Source: DASPKW01 sp038244055
Lineage (GTDB): Bacteria > Planctomycetota > Phycisphaerae > Tepidisphaerales > Tepidisphaeraceae
Assembly (NCBI GenBank): GCA_038244055.1
Contig: JBBRTW010000097.1
Span: forward strand, 1 to 18,216
Reading direction: 5' to 3'
Length of the DNA: 18,216 bases
In this document: positions 1-7,699 of the stretch, in pieces
Position numbering within the stretch: the stretch's first letter is position 1
How the letters are laid out: every line of letters starts with the position of its first letter
Program-made: the position numbers and the translations under genes
The notes under the pieces: generated by a model
Told to the model about the DNA's origin: nothing
Databases searched by the model: none
Seen by the model: only the letters and a program-made list of their open reading frames with translations

Positions 1-407
1 TCCACATAGCTCATCTGCTCGTACTCGCACAAAACCAGCGCCGCCCGAAAATGCTCGGGCAACTGGTCGATCGCACGCCGAACCTGCTCGATCGTCTCCC
101 GGTCGATTATCGCCCCGGCCGGCGTAACCGGGCCGCTGCGACCACTCTCGGGCTGCTCATCCGAAACCACGCTCATCCGCGGCTGCCGCAGGATGCGCAG
201 GGCCTCATTGACCACCGACCGCCGCATCAATCCGCCCGGCTCGCGCCAGTCGTAGCGGGCGCGATGCTGGAACAAATTGACGATCGCCTGCTGCACCACA
301 TCCTCCGGACTGGCGCGGTTGCCGACGATCGCCCGGGCAATAGCCAGAAGCCGACGCGAGTGCGTTCGAACCGCGATCTCAAACAATTCCTCCGTCGTCG
401 GCCCCAT
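1..407 (-). CDS. ECF-type RNA polymerase sigma factor, 3' end cut by window edge
   Basis: Reading the minus strand from the ATG at 407 gives 135 residues before the window ends. Residues about 15-75 look like sigma region 2 (LLAIARAIVG, then an acidic/Gln-rich helix with SPEDVVQQAIVNLFQ). A low-complexity linker follows at 78-104. Residues 105-135 look like the start of region 4 (IEQVRRAIDQLPEHFRAALVL, then YEQMSYVE), the -35-binding helix-turn-helix. Sigma-70 proteins of the extracytoplasmic-function type usually run about 170-200 residues, so some 40-60 C-terminal residues lie outside the window. The protein would direct RNA polymerase to a specific promoter set. No anti-sigma gene is visible upstream. 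The start was chosen because the sigma similarity begins just after it; there is no good Shine-Dalgarno sequence, and an in-frame GTG lies about 30 bases upstream. Confidence 0.85.
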   Translation of the reverse strand, partial: MGPTTEELFEIAVRTHSRRLLAIARAIVGNRASPEDVVQQAIVNLFQHRARYDWREPGGLMRRSVVNEALRILRQPRMSVVSDEQPESGRSGPVTPAGAIIDRETIEQVRRAIDQLPEHFRAALVLCEYEQMSYV

Positions 408-487
408 CCCGGGTTGTCGCTTTCTATTTGAAGTCACGCGCTTGTGGGTGCGAAGTTGCGAAGAAGTTACACTTTTTGCCAGCCGTT

Positions 488-649
488 GTCGGGGGGTCAG
501 GGCAATCGCATGTAACTCCTATCGCATCGATTTCGGATTGTGGATTGCGGATTGCGGATTGAAAACCGCATTTCAATCCACAATCCGAAATCCGAAATCC
601 GCAATTGTTGCCCACTTCATGCCACATGCGATTGCCCTCGTCGGGGGGT
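488..649. mobile_element. MITE-like element: 15-bp terminal inverted repeats inside 10-bp direct repeats
   Basis: The 10-mer GTCGGGGGGT occurs at 488-497 and again at 640-649. Just inside these copies are AGGGCAATCGCATGT (499-513) and its exact reverse complement (624-638), with one unpaired C at each outer end. This is the arrangement of a 142-base transposon-derived element (498-639) with terminal inverted repeats and a target-site duplication. There is no coding capacity inside. The core is filled by an inverted array of 7-mers (534-601). A parent transposase is not in the window, so mobility is inferred from structure only. Confidence 0.6.
534..601. repeat. Inverted heptamer array, (CGGATTG)4 / (CAATCCG)4
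   Basis: Four 7-mers, CGGATTG with one TGGATTG variant, run from 534 to 561. After a 12-base spacer four reverse-complement 7-mers run from 574 to 601 (CAATCCA, CAATCCG, then two AAATCCG). The arms can fold into a stem of about 28 pairs with a few mismatches. The same 7-mer family recurs at 18051-18216. Confidence 0.85.
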
Positions 650-886
650 ATGGTAAGGGGGGAAAACAAAAAACGAAAAATGTATGGATGGTAAAATGGG
701 GAATTTTGGCGAATCCAGGCTTTCACCGTCCTATTTTAGCCGCTCCGCTTGCGGGGCGCGTCCGGCGGCCTCGAACCCGCGACGGCGGTGTCGCCGCATA
801 ACGCACCGGCCGCATGGTAGTATCAGATGCGGCGGCGATGGAATCGATGGTCGGCGAAGTCTGCGTTCGCCTGGAGTTCGGTGCCC
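650..886. other. Spacer before the PSCyt1 gene
   Basis: Apart from hairpin module copy A this stretch contains an A-rich tract (about 661-705) and then GC-rich sequence. No convincing gene is seen in either strand. A promoter for the gene starting at 887 probably lies here, but no clear -35/-10 pair could be picked out. Confidence 0.4.
736..763 (+). repeat. Dispersed hairpin module, copy A
   Basis: The module reads TTAGC, stem CGCTCCGC, loop TT, stem GCGGGGCG, then CGTCC. Eight pairs form, one of them T-G. The same outer blocks with different but still complementary stems are found at 5112-5139, 12735-12762 (minus) and 18088-18114. It lies 87 bases after the MITE-like element and upstream of the DUF1549/DUF1553 gene. 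Confidence 0.7.
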
Positions 887-3457
887 ATGGTGATGATGAA
901 AGCGAATCTCCGAATCAACCTGCCCGGCGGGGCACTGGCCGTTCTGGCGGCGCTGCTCCTCTGGGCTGGCGCGACGATGCCTGCCGGCGCTGCCGTTCCG
1001 CTTGGTGAAGGCGGACCGGCCTTCGATGCCGACAAACTCGCCTTTTTCGAACAGCAGGTTCGGCCGCTCCTTCAATCCACCTGCATCAAATGCCACGGCG
1101 GCGAAAAAGTGAAAGGGGAGTTGAGGCTCACCAGCCGGCAATCGATTCTCAAAGGCGGCGAAAACGGCCCGGCCATCTCCATCGACCAGCCGGCCACGAG
1201 CCTGATCCTCAAGGCCATCTCCTGGAGCGATGACAATCTGCAGATGCCCCCCAAGGAGAAACTTGGGCCGGAGAAAGTGGCCATCCTGAGCAAGTGGATC
1301 GAGATGGGCGCGCCCTGGACCCCCGGCGCGGGCGACTTGGCCAATGCCCATATCGAAAAGCCCGAGACTCATCGGGTGGTTGGGAGGGTGACACCTGAGG
1401 CTCTGAAATTCTGGTCGTTCCAACCGGTTGCGCATCCGGCCGTTCCGGAGGTCAAGAATAAGCAGTGGATCCAATCACCCATCGATGCATTCGTTCTCGC
1501 CAAACTTGAAGCGGCGGGCCTATCGCCGGCCGCGCCGGCCTCGAAGACCGCGCTGCTTCGGCGGGCGTATTACGATCTGGCCGGCCTGCCGCCCTCGCCG
1601 GCCGATGTGGATGCGTTCCTGGCCGATGTTTCGCCCGATGCGTTTGCGAAAGTGATCGATCGCCTGCTGGCCTCGCCACACTACGGTGAGAAGTGGGGAC
1701 GGCATTGGCTGGATGTGGTGCGCTATGCCGAGACCAACTCCTTCGAGCGCGATGGGATCAAACCCAACGCCTGGCGCTTCCGCGATTATGTGATCGAATC
1801 GTTCAACTCCGACAAGCCTTACGATCAGTTCGTCCGCGAGCAGATCGCCGGCGATGAACTGGATACCGTGACGCATTCATCGATCATCGCCACGGGCTTC
1901 TATCGCCTGGGGCAATGGGACGATGAGCCTTCGGACAAGTTGCAGGCGCGCTACGATGAACTGGACGATATCGTCACGACGGTCGGCCAGGGGTTTCTCG
2001 GCCTGACCATGAACTGCTGCCGCTGCCACGATCACAAGATCGACCCGATTCCGCAGAAGGATTATTACAGCCTGCTGGCGTTCTTCCAGAACATCGCGCC
2101 CTACTCGAATGGCCCAAGCACGATGGTGGAGATTCTCCCCCCTGATCGGCAGAAGGCTTTTGAGGAAGAGAAACGCTCGGTCGAGCAGCGCAAGGAAGAT
2201 GCCAGGACCGGCATCGCCCATTTCGAGAAGCCGGTGATGAAGGCGCTGACGAAAGAGGAGCGGGTCAACTACGATAAGCTCAAGCCCCGGGAGCGCGAGG
2301 CGTTCCTCGATGCCCACATCCTCGCCAACACCAATGCCGATGACCTGCGGCATTACAAGCAGCTCAAGAAGGATTTGCGCGAGTTGGAAGCGCATAAGGA
2401 CAAAGACACCCCCCTCGCGCTGGCCGTCAAAGAGACCAGCCCGAATCCCGTGCCCACGTTCATCCTCAAGCGCGGCAACCCGACTCTCCAGGGCGATGCG
2501 GTGACACCCGCCTTCCCGGAAGTCCTCAGCCCGCCCAAGGTCGCCGTGCCGCAGCTCAAGCCCGGCCAGAAAACCACGGGCCTGCGCCGCGAACTCGCCA
2601 AATGGCTGACCGACCCGAAAAACCCGATGCCCGCCCGCGTGATGGCCAACCGGATCTGGGAGCATCATTTTGGCCGGGGGATCGTCCGCTCGCCCAACGA
2701 TTTCGGCTTCGGCGGCGAGAAGCCCACCCATCCCGAGCTTCTCGATTATCTCGCCTCCGAGTTCGTCGCCCACGGCTGGAGCATGAAGGCGATGCACCGC
2801 ACGATCATGCTCTCGGCCGCCTATCAGATGTCATCGGCCGCCGATGCCAAGGCGCTGGCGAAGGACCCGCAAAACGATTTATTCTGGCGCTTCGACATGC
2901 GGCGGCTCACGGCCGAGGAAATCCGCGATTCGATCCTGTCGATCAACGGCAAGTTGAACCTGGCGATGGGCGGCCCGGGGATTTACCCGACCATTCCCGA
3001 TGCGATCCTGGCCGGGCAGTCGGTGCCGGGAAAAGGCTGGGGCAAGAATTCCCCCGAAGAGGCCTCGCGGCGCAGTGTGTACATTCACGTTAAACGTTCG
3101 CTGGTCGTGCCGCTGATCTCCGCATTCGACGGCCCGGATACGGATTTCTCCTGCCCGGCAAGATTCACCACCACGCAATCGACGCAGGCGCTGCTGATGC
3201 TCAACAGCGAGATGATCAATGAAGAGGCGCGGGCGCTAGCGGCGCGATTGAAAAAACAGGCGGGTGATGATCCGCGCAAGCAGGTCGAGCTGGCGCTTCG
3301 GCTGGCGCTGTCGCGAACACCTGATGAGTCAGAGATCACCCGTGGCGTCACGTTCATGCAGCGGATGCGAGAGAAATATGCGGCCACGCCGGAGACGGCG
3401 CTCAATCAGTTTTCGTTGCTTGTGCTCAATTTGAATGAGTTTGCGTATCTCGATTAG
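887..3457 (+). CDS. Exported PSCyt1-DUF1549-DUF1553 planctomycete cytochrome protein
   Basis: The 856-residue product starts with a signal peptide (hydrophobic residues about 15-30, AGA-type cleavage near 35). A planctomycete cytochrome c domain follows, with heme motif CIKCH at 66-70. DUF1549 (PSCyt2) covers about 197-400 and includes LLASPHYGEKWGRHWLD and a second CxxCH, CCRCH, at 377-381. A charged, probably helical segment covers about 415-520. DUF1553 (PSD1) covers about 565-835 (MANRIWEHHFGRGIV). The biochemical role of this family is unproven; periplasmic redox or sugar catabolism is often proposed. The ATG at 887 was chosen because GGAG (873-876) precedes it at normal spacing and it begins the signal peptide; an in-frame ATG at 827 would put 20 basic, unlikely residues in front. 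The DUF1501 gene downstream is the usual partner. Confidence 0.93.
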   Translation: MVMMKANLRINLPGGALAVLAALLLWAGATMPAGAAVPLGEGGPAFDADKLAFFEQQVRPLLQSTCIKCHGGEKVKGELRLTSRQSILKGGENGPAISIDQPATSLILKAISWSDDNLQMPPKEKLGPEKVAILSKWIEMGAPWTPGAGDLANAHIEKPETHRVVGRVTPEALKFWSFQPVAHPAVPEVKNKQWIQSPIDAFVLAKLEAAGLSPAAPASKTALLRRAYYDLAGLPPSPADVDAFLADVSPDAFAKVIDRLLASPHYGEKWGRHWLDVVRYAETNSFERDGIKPNAWRFRDYVIESFNSDKPYDQFVREQIAGDELDTVTHSSIIATGFYRLGQWDDEPSDKLQARYDELDDIVTTVGQGFLGLTMNCCRCHDHKIDPIPQKDYYSLLAFFQNIAPYSNGPSTMVEILPPDRQKAFEEEKRSVEQRKEDARTGIAHFEKPVMKALTKEERVNYDKLKPREREAFLDAHILANTNADDLRHYKQLKKDLRELEAHKDKDTPLALAVKETSPNPVPTFILKRGNPTLQGDAVTPAFPEVLSPPKVAVPQLKPGQKTTGLRRELAKWLTDPKNPMPARVMANRIWEHHFGRGIVRSPNDFGFGGEKPTHPELLDYLASEFVAHGWSMKAMHRTIMLSAAYQMSSAADAKALAKDPQNDLFWRFDMRRLTAEEIRDSILSINGKLNLAMGGPGIYPTIPDAILAGQSVPGKGWGKNSPEEASRRSVYIHVKRSLVVPLISAFDGPDTDFSCPARFTTTQSTQALLMLNSEMINEEARALAARLKKQAGDDPRKQVELALRLALSRTPDESEITRGVTFMQRMREKYAATPETALNQFSLLVLNLNEFAYLD

Positions 3458-3463
3458 CCTTGA

Positions 3464-3555
3464 GTCATGTTGAGCGCAGCGAAACATCTTGCCTCGAATG
3501 GATTGGCCACAGGCCCTCGAAGAATCGGCCAGACCCTTCGCAAGCTCAGGGTGAC
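3464..3555. repeat. Composite inverted repeat made of two small hairpins
   Basis: The left unit is GTCATGTTGAGC, followed by GCAGCGAAACATC (3464-3488). The right unit, read on the minus strand from 3555 to 3531, is GTCACCCTGAGC followed by TTGCGAAGGGTCT. The two share the frame GTCA-stem-GAGC...GCGA-stem'-TCT. The stem differs: ATGTT/AACAT on the left and ACCCT/AGGGT on the right, both self-complementary. The element fills most of the 147-base spacer between the two genes and resembles widely dispersed bacterial palindromic repeats. Confidence 0.65.
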
Positions 3556-3604
3556 ACGTTGTTACATCTGATGTACTGGATCCACCGCCATCTTCAATCA
3601 CCCA

Positions 3605-5083
3605 ATGAAACACCAACTCACCACCACTCCCAACACCTTCTGCGGCCGAACCCGCCGCGAATTTCTCTGGCAGGTCGGCGCGGGTTTCACCGGCCTCGGG
3701 TTGATCGATCTCCTCAACCGCGATGGCTTTCTCGCCAGTCAGGCCCGCGCGGCCGATGGGGCTACGCCCTTCGCCAATCCTCTCGCGCCCAAGGCTTCGC
3801 AGCTCATCGCCAAGGCCAAAAGCGTGATCTTTCTCTTCATGTACGGTGGGCCTTCGCAGGTCGATACCTTCGACTACAAGCCCGCGCTCTATCCGCTCGA
3901 TGGCAAGACGATCCAGGTCAAGACCAAGGGCCGCGGTGGGGCCAAGAATGAAGGCCGGGTCGTCGGGCCGAAGTGGCAGTTCAAGCCCTACGGCCAGTGC
4001 GGCAAGAGGGTCTCCGATCTCTTCCCCCACCTGGGCCAGTGCGTCGATGACATCGCCTTCATCCACTCCATGACCGCCGATTCACCCATCCACGGCTCGG
4101 CCATGCTGCAGATGAATTCCGGCAAAATCCTCTCCGGCTCACCCTGCATCGGCTCGTGGGTGAACTACGGCCTGGGCAGCCCCAATCAGAACCTCCCCGG
4201 CTTCGTCGTCATGCTCGACCCCACTGGCGGGCCGATCAGCGGCGCGAAAAACTGGTCCAGCGGCTACATGCCGGCCGTCTACCAGGGCACGATCCTCCGC
4301 TCCACCGGCGCGCCCATCCTCGATCTGGAAACGCCGCAGAACGTAACCCGCGACATGCAGCGCGATCTGCTCGATACCCTCGGCGACTACAACCGCCAGC
4401 ACCAGACCAGCCGCATCGACAATTCGAATCTGGCCGCCCGCATCAGCTCCTACGAGCTGGCCTACCGCATGCAATCCTCCGGGCCCGAGGCGGTGGATGT
4501 CGATGGTGAATCGGCCGCCACCAAGGAGCTCTACGGCATCACCGAAAAGCGCACCGAGAACTTCGGCCGGCGCTGCCTGCTGGCCCGCCGCCTGGTCGAG
4601 CGCGGCGTGCGCTTCATCCAGCTCTACTCCGGGGGCAACCACAACGACGCCAACTGGGATGCCCACGGCGATCTGGTCAAGAACCATTCGCTGCACGCCG
4701 GCAACACCGATAAGCCCATCGCCGGATTATTGAAGGACCTCAAGCAGCGCGGCCTGCTCGATTCCACTCTAATCGTCTGGGGCGGCGAGTTCGGGCGGCA
4801 GCCGACGGCCGAGTACAAGGAAGGCACCGGCCGCGACCACAACGCCTACGGCTTCACGATGTGGATGGCCGGCGGCGGGATCAAGGGCGGCGTGACGGTA
4901 GGCGAAACCGATGAACTCGGCGCGGCCGCCGTGAAAGACCGCTTTGCCGTCAAACACCTCCACGCCACGATTCTGCAGCAACTGGGCATCGACCCGAACA
5001 AGCTCAGTTATTTCCACAGCGGATTGGAACAAAAGCTGGTCGGTGTCGAAGGAGCCGATCCGATTCATCAGATCATCGCGTGA
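3605..5083 (+). CDS. Tat-exported DUF1501 family protein
   Basis: This 492-residue protein opens with a twin-arginine signal (R17-R18 in TRREFL, then a hydrophobic run VGAGFTGLGLIDLL), so it is probably exported folded. The body is DUF1501, a member of the alkaline phosphatase/sulfatase-like fold: MYGGPSQVDTFDYKP at 79-93, HGSAMLQMNSGK near 163, RGVRFIQLYSGG near 333, LIVWGGEFGRQP near 388, and RDHNAYGF...AGGGIKGG near 411-429. The molecular activity is not established. It follows the DUF1549/DUF1553 gene on the same strand, the standard pairing in planctomycetes, which suggests a joint function. The start has no Shine-Dalgarno sequence; it is fixed by the Tat signal. Confidence 0.93.
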   Translation: MKHQLTTTPNTFCGRTRREFLWQVGAGFTGLGLIDLLNRDGFLASQARAADGATPFANPLAPKASQLIAKAKSVIFLFMYGGPSQVDTFDYKPALYPLDGKTIQVKTKGRGGAKNEGRVVGPKWQFKPYGQCGKRVSDLFPHLGQCVDDIAFIHSMTADSPIHGSAMLQMNSGKILSGSPCIGSWVNYGLGSPNQNLPGFVVMLDPTGGPISGAKNWSSGYMPAVYQGTILRSTGAPILDLETPQNVTRDMQRDLLDTLGDYNRQHQTSRIDNSNLAARISSYELAYRMQSSGPEAVDVDGESAATKELYGITEKRTENFGRRCLLARRLVERGVRFIQLYSGGNHNDANWDAHGDLVKNHSLHAGNTDKPIAGLLKDLKQRGLLDSTLIVWGGEFGRQPTAEYKEGTGRDHNAYGFTMWMAGGGIKGGVTVGETDELGAAAVKDRFAVKHLHATILQQLGIDPNKLSYFHSGLEQKLVGVEGADPIHQIIA

Positions 5084-5111
5084 CAACACGATCCGACTTC
5101 AGCCGCCGATT

Positions 5112-5139
5112 TTTGCCGCTCGGCCTGCCGAGCGCGTCT
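5112..5139 (+). repeat. Dispersed hairpin module, copy B
   Basis: The copy reads TTTGC, stem CGCTCGGC, loop CT, stem GCCGAGCG, then CGTCT. All eight pairs are perfect. Compared with copy A the stem differs on both sides in a compensating way. It lies 29 bases past the DUF1501 stop codon, but no T-run follows, so it is not a classical terminator. Confidence 0.7.
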
Positions 5140-5162
5140 ACATGCAATTGAAGACTATTAAG

Positions 5163-5194
5163 AAAAAACAGCCCTGGCGCTGCCGCCAAGGCTG
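5163..5194 (-). terminator. Rho-independent terminator of the minus-strand sugar cluster
   Basis: The hairpin arms are 5169-5179 and 5184-5194 (CAGCC, mismatch, TGGCG / CGCCA, mismatch, GGCTG) with a 4-base loop. On the minus strand it is followed by TTTTTT (5168-5163). It lies 41 bases beyond the stop of the TIM-barrel gene that ends at 5236. It may also slow transcription coming from the DUF1501 side, where the T-run is weaker. Confidence 0.75.
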
Positions 5195-5235
5195 ATTTGA
5201 CTCGCGAACTGACGAAGTCGGTTTCGCCTTCTCGC

Positions 5236-6096
5236 CTATTTGAACTGCTCGAGAAATTTCAGGGTCATCGGCAGTTGATCGAGGACGGTCGGCGATTCAT
5301 CTTCGATGAAGTGATAGGTGACAGCGGTGCCGGCGGCGGCTTTGAGAACGGCGGGGTAGTCGACCTGGCCGGTGCCGAGGGCGACATCGTTGCGAACATC
5401 GGTGCCGCCGGTCAGCGAACCGGTTTTGACGCCTTTGCGAAGATCCTTGAGGTGGGTGAAGCACCAGCGATCGGGATATTTGGCCAGGAGTTTGGCGGGG
5501 TCCTGGCCGGGGAAGACGACCCAGAGGATGTCCATCTCATAGGAGACCAGCTTGGGGTCGGTCTCTTTCATGAGAAGGTCGAAGAGGGTGCCCTGTTCGT
5601 AAGGGACGAACTCGTAGCCGTGCGTGTGGTAGTAGAATTTGAGGCCGTTGTCGGCCATGACTTTGCCGGCTTTGTTGAAGGCGGCGGCAACTTCGCGGCA
5701 GTATTTCTCGTCGAAGTCGGCCTTGCCTTTGACCCAGGCGGTGCCGGCGTATTGGAGGCCCAGCGCCTTGGCTTCCTTGGCGACGCCTTCGGGATCGGAT
5801 TTGAACTTGTCGAAGGAGAAATGGCCGGAGATGGGGATCAGCCCGCGCTCATCGAGCATGGCTTTGAACTTCTCGGGCGGGAGATTGTAAGTCCCGGCCA
5901 GTTCGACGTACTTGAAGCCCAGCGCCTTGACGCGATCCAGGGTCTTGGGGACGCCCTCGGCCTGGAACTGCGTGCGCAGGCTGTAGAGCTGCAAGCCAAC
6001 GGGTGCTTTCAACATCGCTTTCGCCTCCTCGGCCCCAGATGCAAATGCAAAACCCGCAATCACCGCCGCCGCAAACAAACCGGTTATTACTCGCAT
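5236..6096 (-). CDS. Exported xylose-isomerase-like TIM barrel protein (sugar phosphate isomerase/epimerase family)
   Basis: The 286-residue product has a signal peptide (MRVITGLFAAAVIAGFAFASGA) and then an AP-endonuclease-2/xylose-isomerase-like TIM barrel. Likely metal and substrate residues are E65 (YVELAG), H92, H157/H159 (YYHTHGYEF), E187/D189 (YEMDILWV), H215/D218 (THLKD) and E265 (HFIEDE). Family members isomerise, epimerise or cleave sugars. The signal peptide places this one outside the cytoplasm, which fits a role on unphosphorylated sugars beside the two DUF1080 genes and the dehydrogenase. The ATG at 6096 was chosen because GAGGA precedes it by about six bases and the signal peptide starts there; an upstream in-frame ATG at 6201 would translate repeat DNA. 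Confidence 0.88.
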   Translation of the reverse strand: MRVITGLFAAAVIAGFAFASGAEEAKAMLKAPVGLQLYSLRTQFQAEGVPKTLDRVKALGFKYVELAGTYNLPPEKFKAMLDERGLIPISGHFSFDKFKSDPEGVAKEAKALGLQYAGTAWVKGKADFDEKYCREVAAAFNKAGKVMADNGLKFYYHTHGYEFVPYEQGTLFDLLMKETDPKLVSYEMDILWVVFPGQDPAKLLAKYPDRWCFTHLKDLRKGVKTGSLTGGTDVRNDVALGTGQVDYPAVLKAAAGTAVTYHFIEDESPTVLDQLPMTLKFLEQFK

Positions 6097-6121
6097 GAAT
6101 TCCTCGTTCGTCAGACGTTTG

Positions 6122-6207
6122 TTGTCAGTTGTCCGTCGTCCGTTGTCAGTTGCGAATTCAACTGACAACGGACCACGGATAACTGACCAATTGCAACTCA
6201 CAACTGA
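6122..6207. repeat. Inverted heptamer array of the CAACTGA family
   Basis: 7-mers run TTGTCAG, TTGTCCG, TCGTCCG, TTGTCAG (6122-6149). On the other side of a GAATTC centre are CAACTGA, CAACGGA, CCACGGA, TAACTGA, CCAATTG, CAACTCA, CAACTGA (6159-6207). 6138-6152 and 6159-6173 form a perfect 15-base-pair stem with a 6-base loop, extendable by about six more pairs after one mismatch. It fills the spacer between the DUF1080 gene and the TIM-barrel gene. Confidence 0.85.
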
Positions 6208-6216
6208 AACTCGAAA

Positions 6217-6924
6217 CTACTTCAAAACCTTAACCTTCACATTCTTATACCAGCAGTCGTGGCCGTGATCCTGCACGCCGATGTAGCCTTCTTTGGCCAT
6301 GTCCTTGTAGGCCGTCTTGTACTTGTTTTTCGTGCCGTCGGGATTCTTGCCGGCTTCGGTCCACTTGTCGAGATCGGCATCGACGATCTGCTGGCCATTC
6401 TGCACGACCGTAATGCGGTTGCCCTTGGCGGTGATCTCCAGATGCTGCCATTCGCCGGCCGGTTTGCAGGCGTTCTTCGAGGGCTCCAGGGCATCGTAGA
6501 GCGCGCCCATATCGTGCTTGTCCGGCTTTTCCTTGCCGAACGAATCGAATACCTGAATCTCAAAACCCGTCATCACCGGGTCCTTGGGATTGGCCAGGCG
6601 GATGAAGACGCCGGAGTTGCAGCCCTTGGAGACTTTGAAATCCAGCGCCAGGACGAAGTCGCCGTATTTCTGCTTGCTATTGTAGGGGACGTAGGCCTTG
6701 TTGCCGATCTTGTGGGAATTGAACGATCCCTCGGCCGCCGCTTCGTTAGGCGCGGGCTGGCCGGTCTTGTCGTTGACCCAGCCATCCATCGACTTGCCAT
6801 CGAAGAGCAGAACCCAGCCATCGGCCTTCTCCTGATCCGTGAGTTCATTGTCCGCCGCGCGGGCGGCGTAAGTCCACACCATTGCCAGCACCGCCATCGC
6901 CGCCCAGACACTTCGAGATTTCAT
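6217..6924 (-). CDS. Exported DUF1080 (3-keto-disaccharide hydrolase-like) protein, copy 1
   Basis: The product has 235 residues with a signal peptide cleaved after ARA (about residue 24). One DUF1080 domain, a concanavalin/LamG-like beta sandwich, follows: ELTDQEKADGWVLLFDGKSMDGW near 27-49, FVLALDFKVSKGCNSGVFIR, then GFEIQVFD, and the C-terminal EGYIGVQDHGHDCWYKNVKVK. The family is annotated as 3-keto-disaccharide hydrolase, and members have been reported to act on 3-keto-glucosides. Activity here is inferred. It is a clear paralogue of the gene just upstream (7001-7699). The ATG at 6924 has GGAGG seven to eleven bases upstream and starts the signal peptide. Confidence 0.9.
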   Translation of the reverse strand: MKSRSVWAAMAVLAMVWTYAARAADNELTDQEKADGWVLLFDGKSMDGWVNDKTGQPAPNEAAAEGSFNSHKIGNKAYVPYNSKQKYGDFVLALDFKVSKGCNSGVFIRLANPKDPVMTGFEIQVFDSFGKEKPDKHDMGALYDALEPSKNACKPAGEWQHLEITAKGNRITVVQNGQQIVDADLDKWTEAGKNPDGTKNKYKTAYKDMAKEGYIGVQDHGHDCWYKNVKVKVLK

Positions 6925-6937
6925 AATCGCTTTCCTC

Positions 6938-6979
6938 CAACTAACAACTGACAACTAACAACTGACAACTAACAATTGA
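6938..6979. repeat. Tandem heptamers (CAACTAA/CAACTGA)6
   Basis: Six contiguous 7-mers are seen: CAACTAA, CAACTGA, CAACTAA, CAACTGA, CAACTAA, CAATTGA. The first one overlaps by one base the CCTCC (6934-6938) that is the Shine-Dalgarno sequence of DUF1080 copy 1 on the minus strand. The array therefore sits in the leader of that gene, between the two paralogues. Confidence 0.9.
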
Positions 6980-7000
6980 CCGTGGACCATAAACCATGGA

Positions 7001-7699
7001 CTACTTCTTGATTTCCTTCACCTTCATATTCTTATACCAGGCGCTCTTGGCCTTGTCGTGAAACGACAGGCCAATATACCCTTCGCGGGGCATATCCTTG
7101 AGCGCCCATTTGAATTTATTCTTCGATCCATCGGGATTCACACCGGCTTTGTCCCACTTGTCCATATCCGCATCGAGCACGGCATCGCCATTCAGAATCA
7201 CCTTGATCTTCGCCCCATCGGCGATGACCTCGATGTGATTCCACTCGCCGGCCTTTTTCACGGCCTGCTTCGTCGGTGCCATGAATTCATAGAGCGCCCC
7301 GCAATCCATCCGCGTGGGCTCCTTGCCGAAATCGTCCTTCACCTGAATTTCCCACCCCCGGCCGATGCCGCCATCGCCCGGCTTGGAGATGCGGAAAAAC
7401 AACCCCGTGTTGGTGGTCTTGTCGAATTTGAAATCGCAGACAAAATCGAAATCGGCCAGCTTCTTGTCGTAATGCGAGACGTATACGCCCTGGTCCTTTA
7501 CGTTGAGCGCCCCCTCCTCCACCTGCTTGTCGGCCATGGGTTTAGCCCCGCACATCCACCCCGCGGCCGTCTTGCCATCGAACATCAGGATCCAGCCGTC
7601 TTTCTTCTCCTGATCGGTGAGCTCGTTGTCGGCGGCCCTTGCGAGGGTCGGGAGAATCAACAGCGCCAAGCCAGATATCGCCATCAGACGTCGAAACAT
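7001..7699 (-). CDS. Exported DUF1080 (3-keto-disaccharide hydrolase-like) protein, copy 2
   Basis: The product has 232 residues, with a signal peptide ending ARA near residue 22 and one DUF1080 domain. It shares with its neighbour the opening AADNELTDQEKKDGW, the WEIQVKDDFGKEP region and the ending EGYIGLSFHDKAKSAWYKNMKVKE. The two proteins differ in the middle and around the first loop (GWMCGAK here, with a cysteine). Two diverged copies side by side suggest either two steps of one route or two substrates. GGAG lies about seven to ten bases before the ATG at 7699. Confidence 0.9.
   Translation of the reverse strand: MFRRLMAISGLALLILPTLARAADNELTDQEKKDGWILMFDGKTAAGWMCGAKPMADKQVEEGALNVKDQGVYVSHYDKKLADFDFVCDFKFDKTTNTGLFFRISKPGDGGIGRGWEIQVKDDFGKEPTRMDCGALYEFMAPTKQAVKKAGEWNHIEVIADGAKIKVILNGDAVLDADMDKWDKAGVNPDGSKNKFKWALKDMPREGYIGLSFHDKAKSAWYKNMKVKEIKK

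Noticed and set aside
764..790. tRNA T-arm-like stretch (GGGTTCGAGG on the minus strand)
   Set aside because: No acceptor stem, D-arm or anticodon arm can be built around it.
277..801. Open frames over the first spacer (plus 277-801 and minus 424-726) with peptides such as SAIRNP and RISDCG
   Set aside because: The peptides are translations of the heptamer array and the MITE-like element; no domain, no ribosome site, and both strands are equally open.
5197..6165. 322-residue plus-strand open frame opposite the TIM-barrel gene
   Set aside because: It is a shadow of the minus-strand gene, with low-complexity G/V/E-rich sequence; the minus frame has a signal peptide, ribosome site and family motifs.
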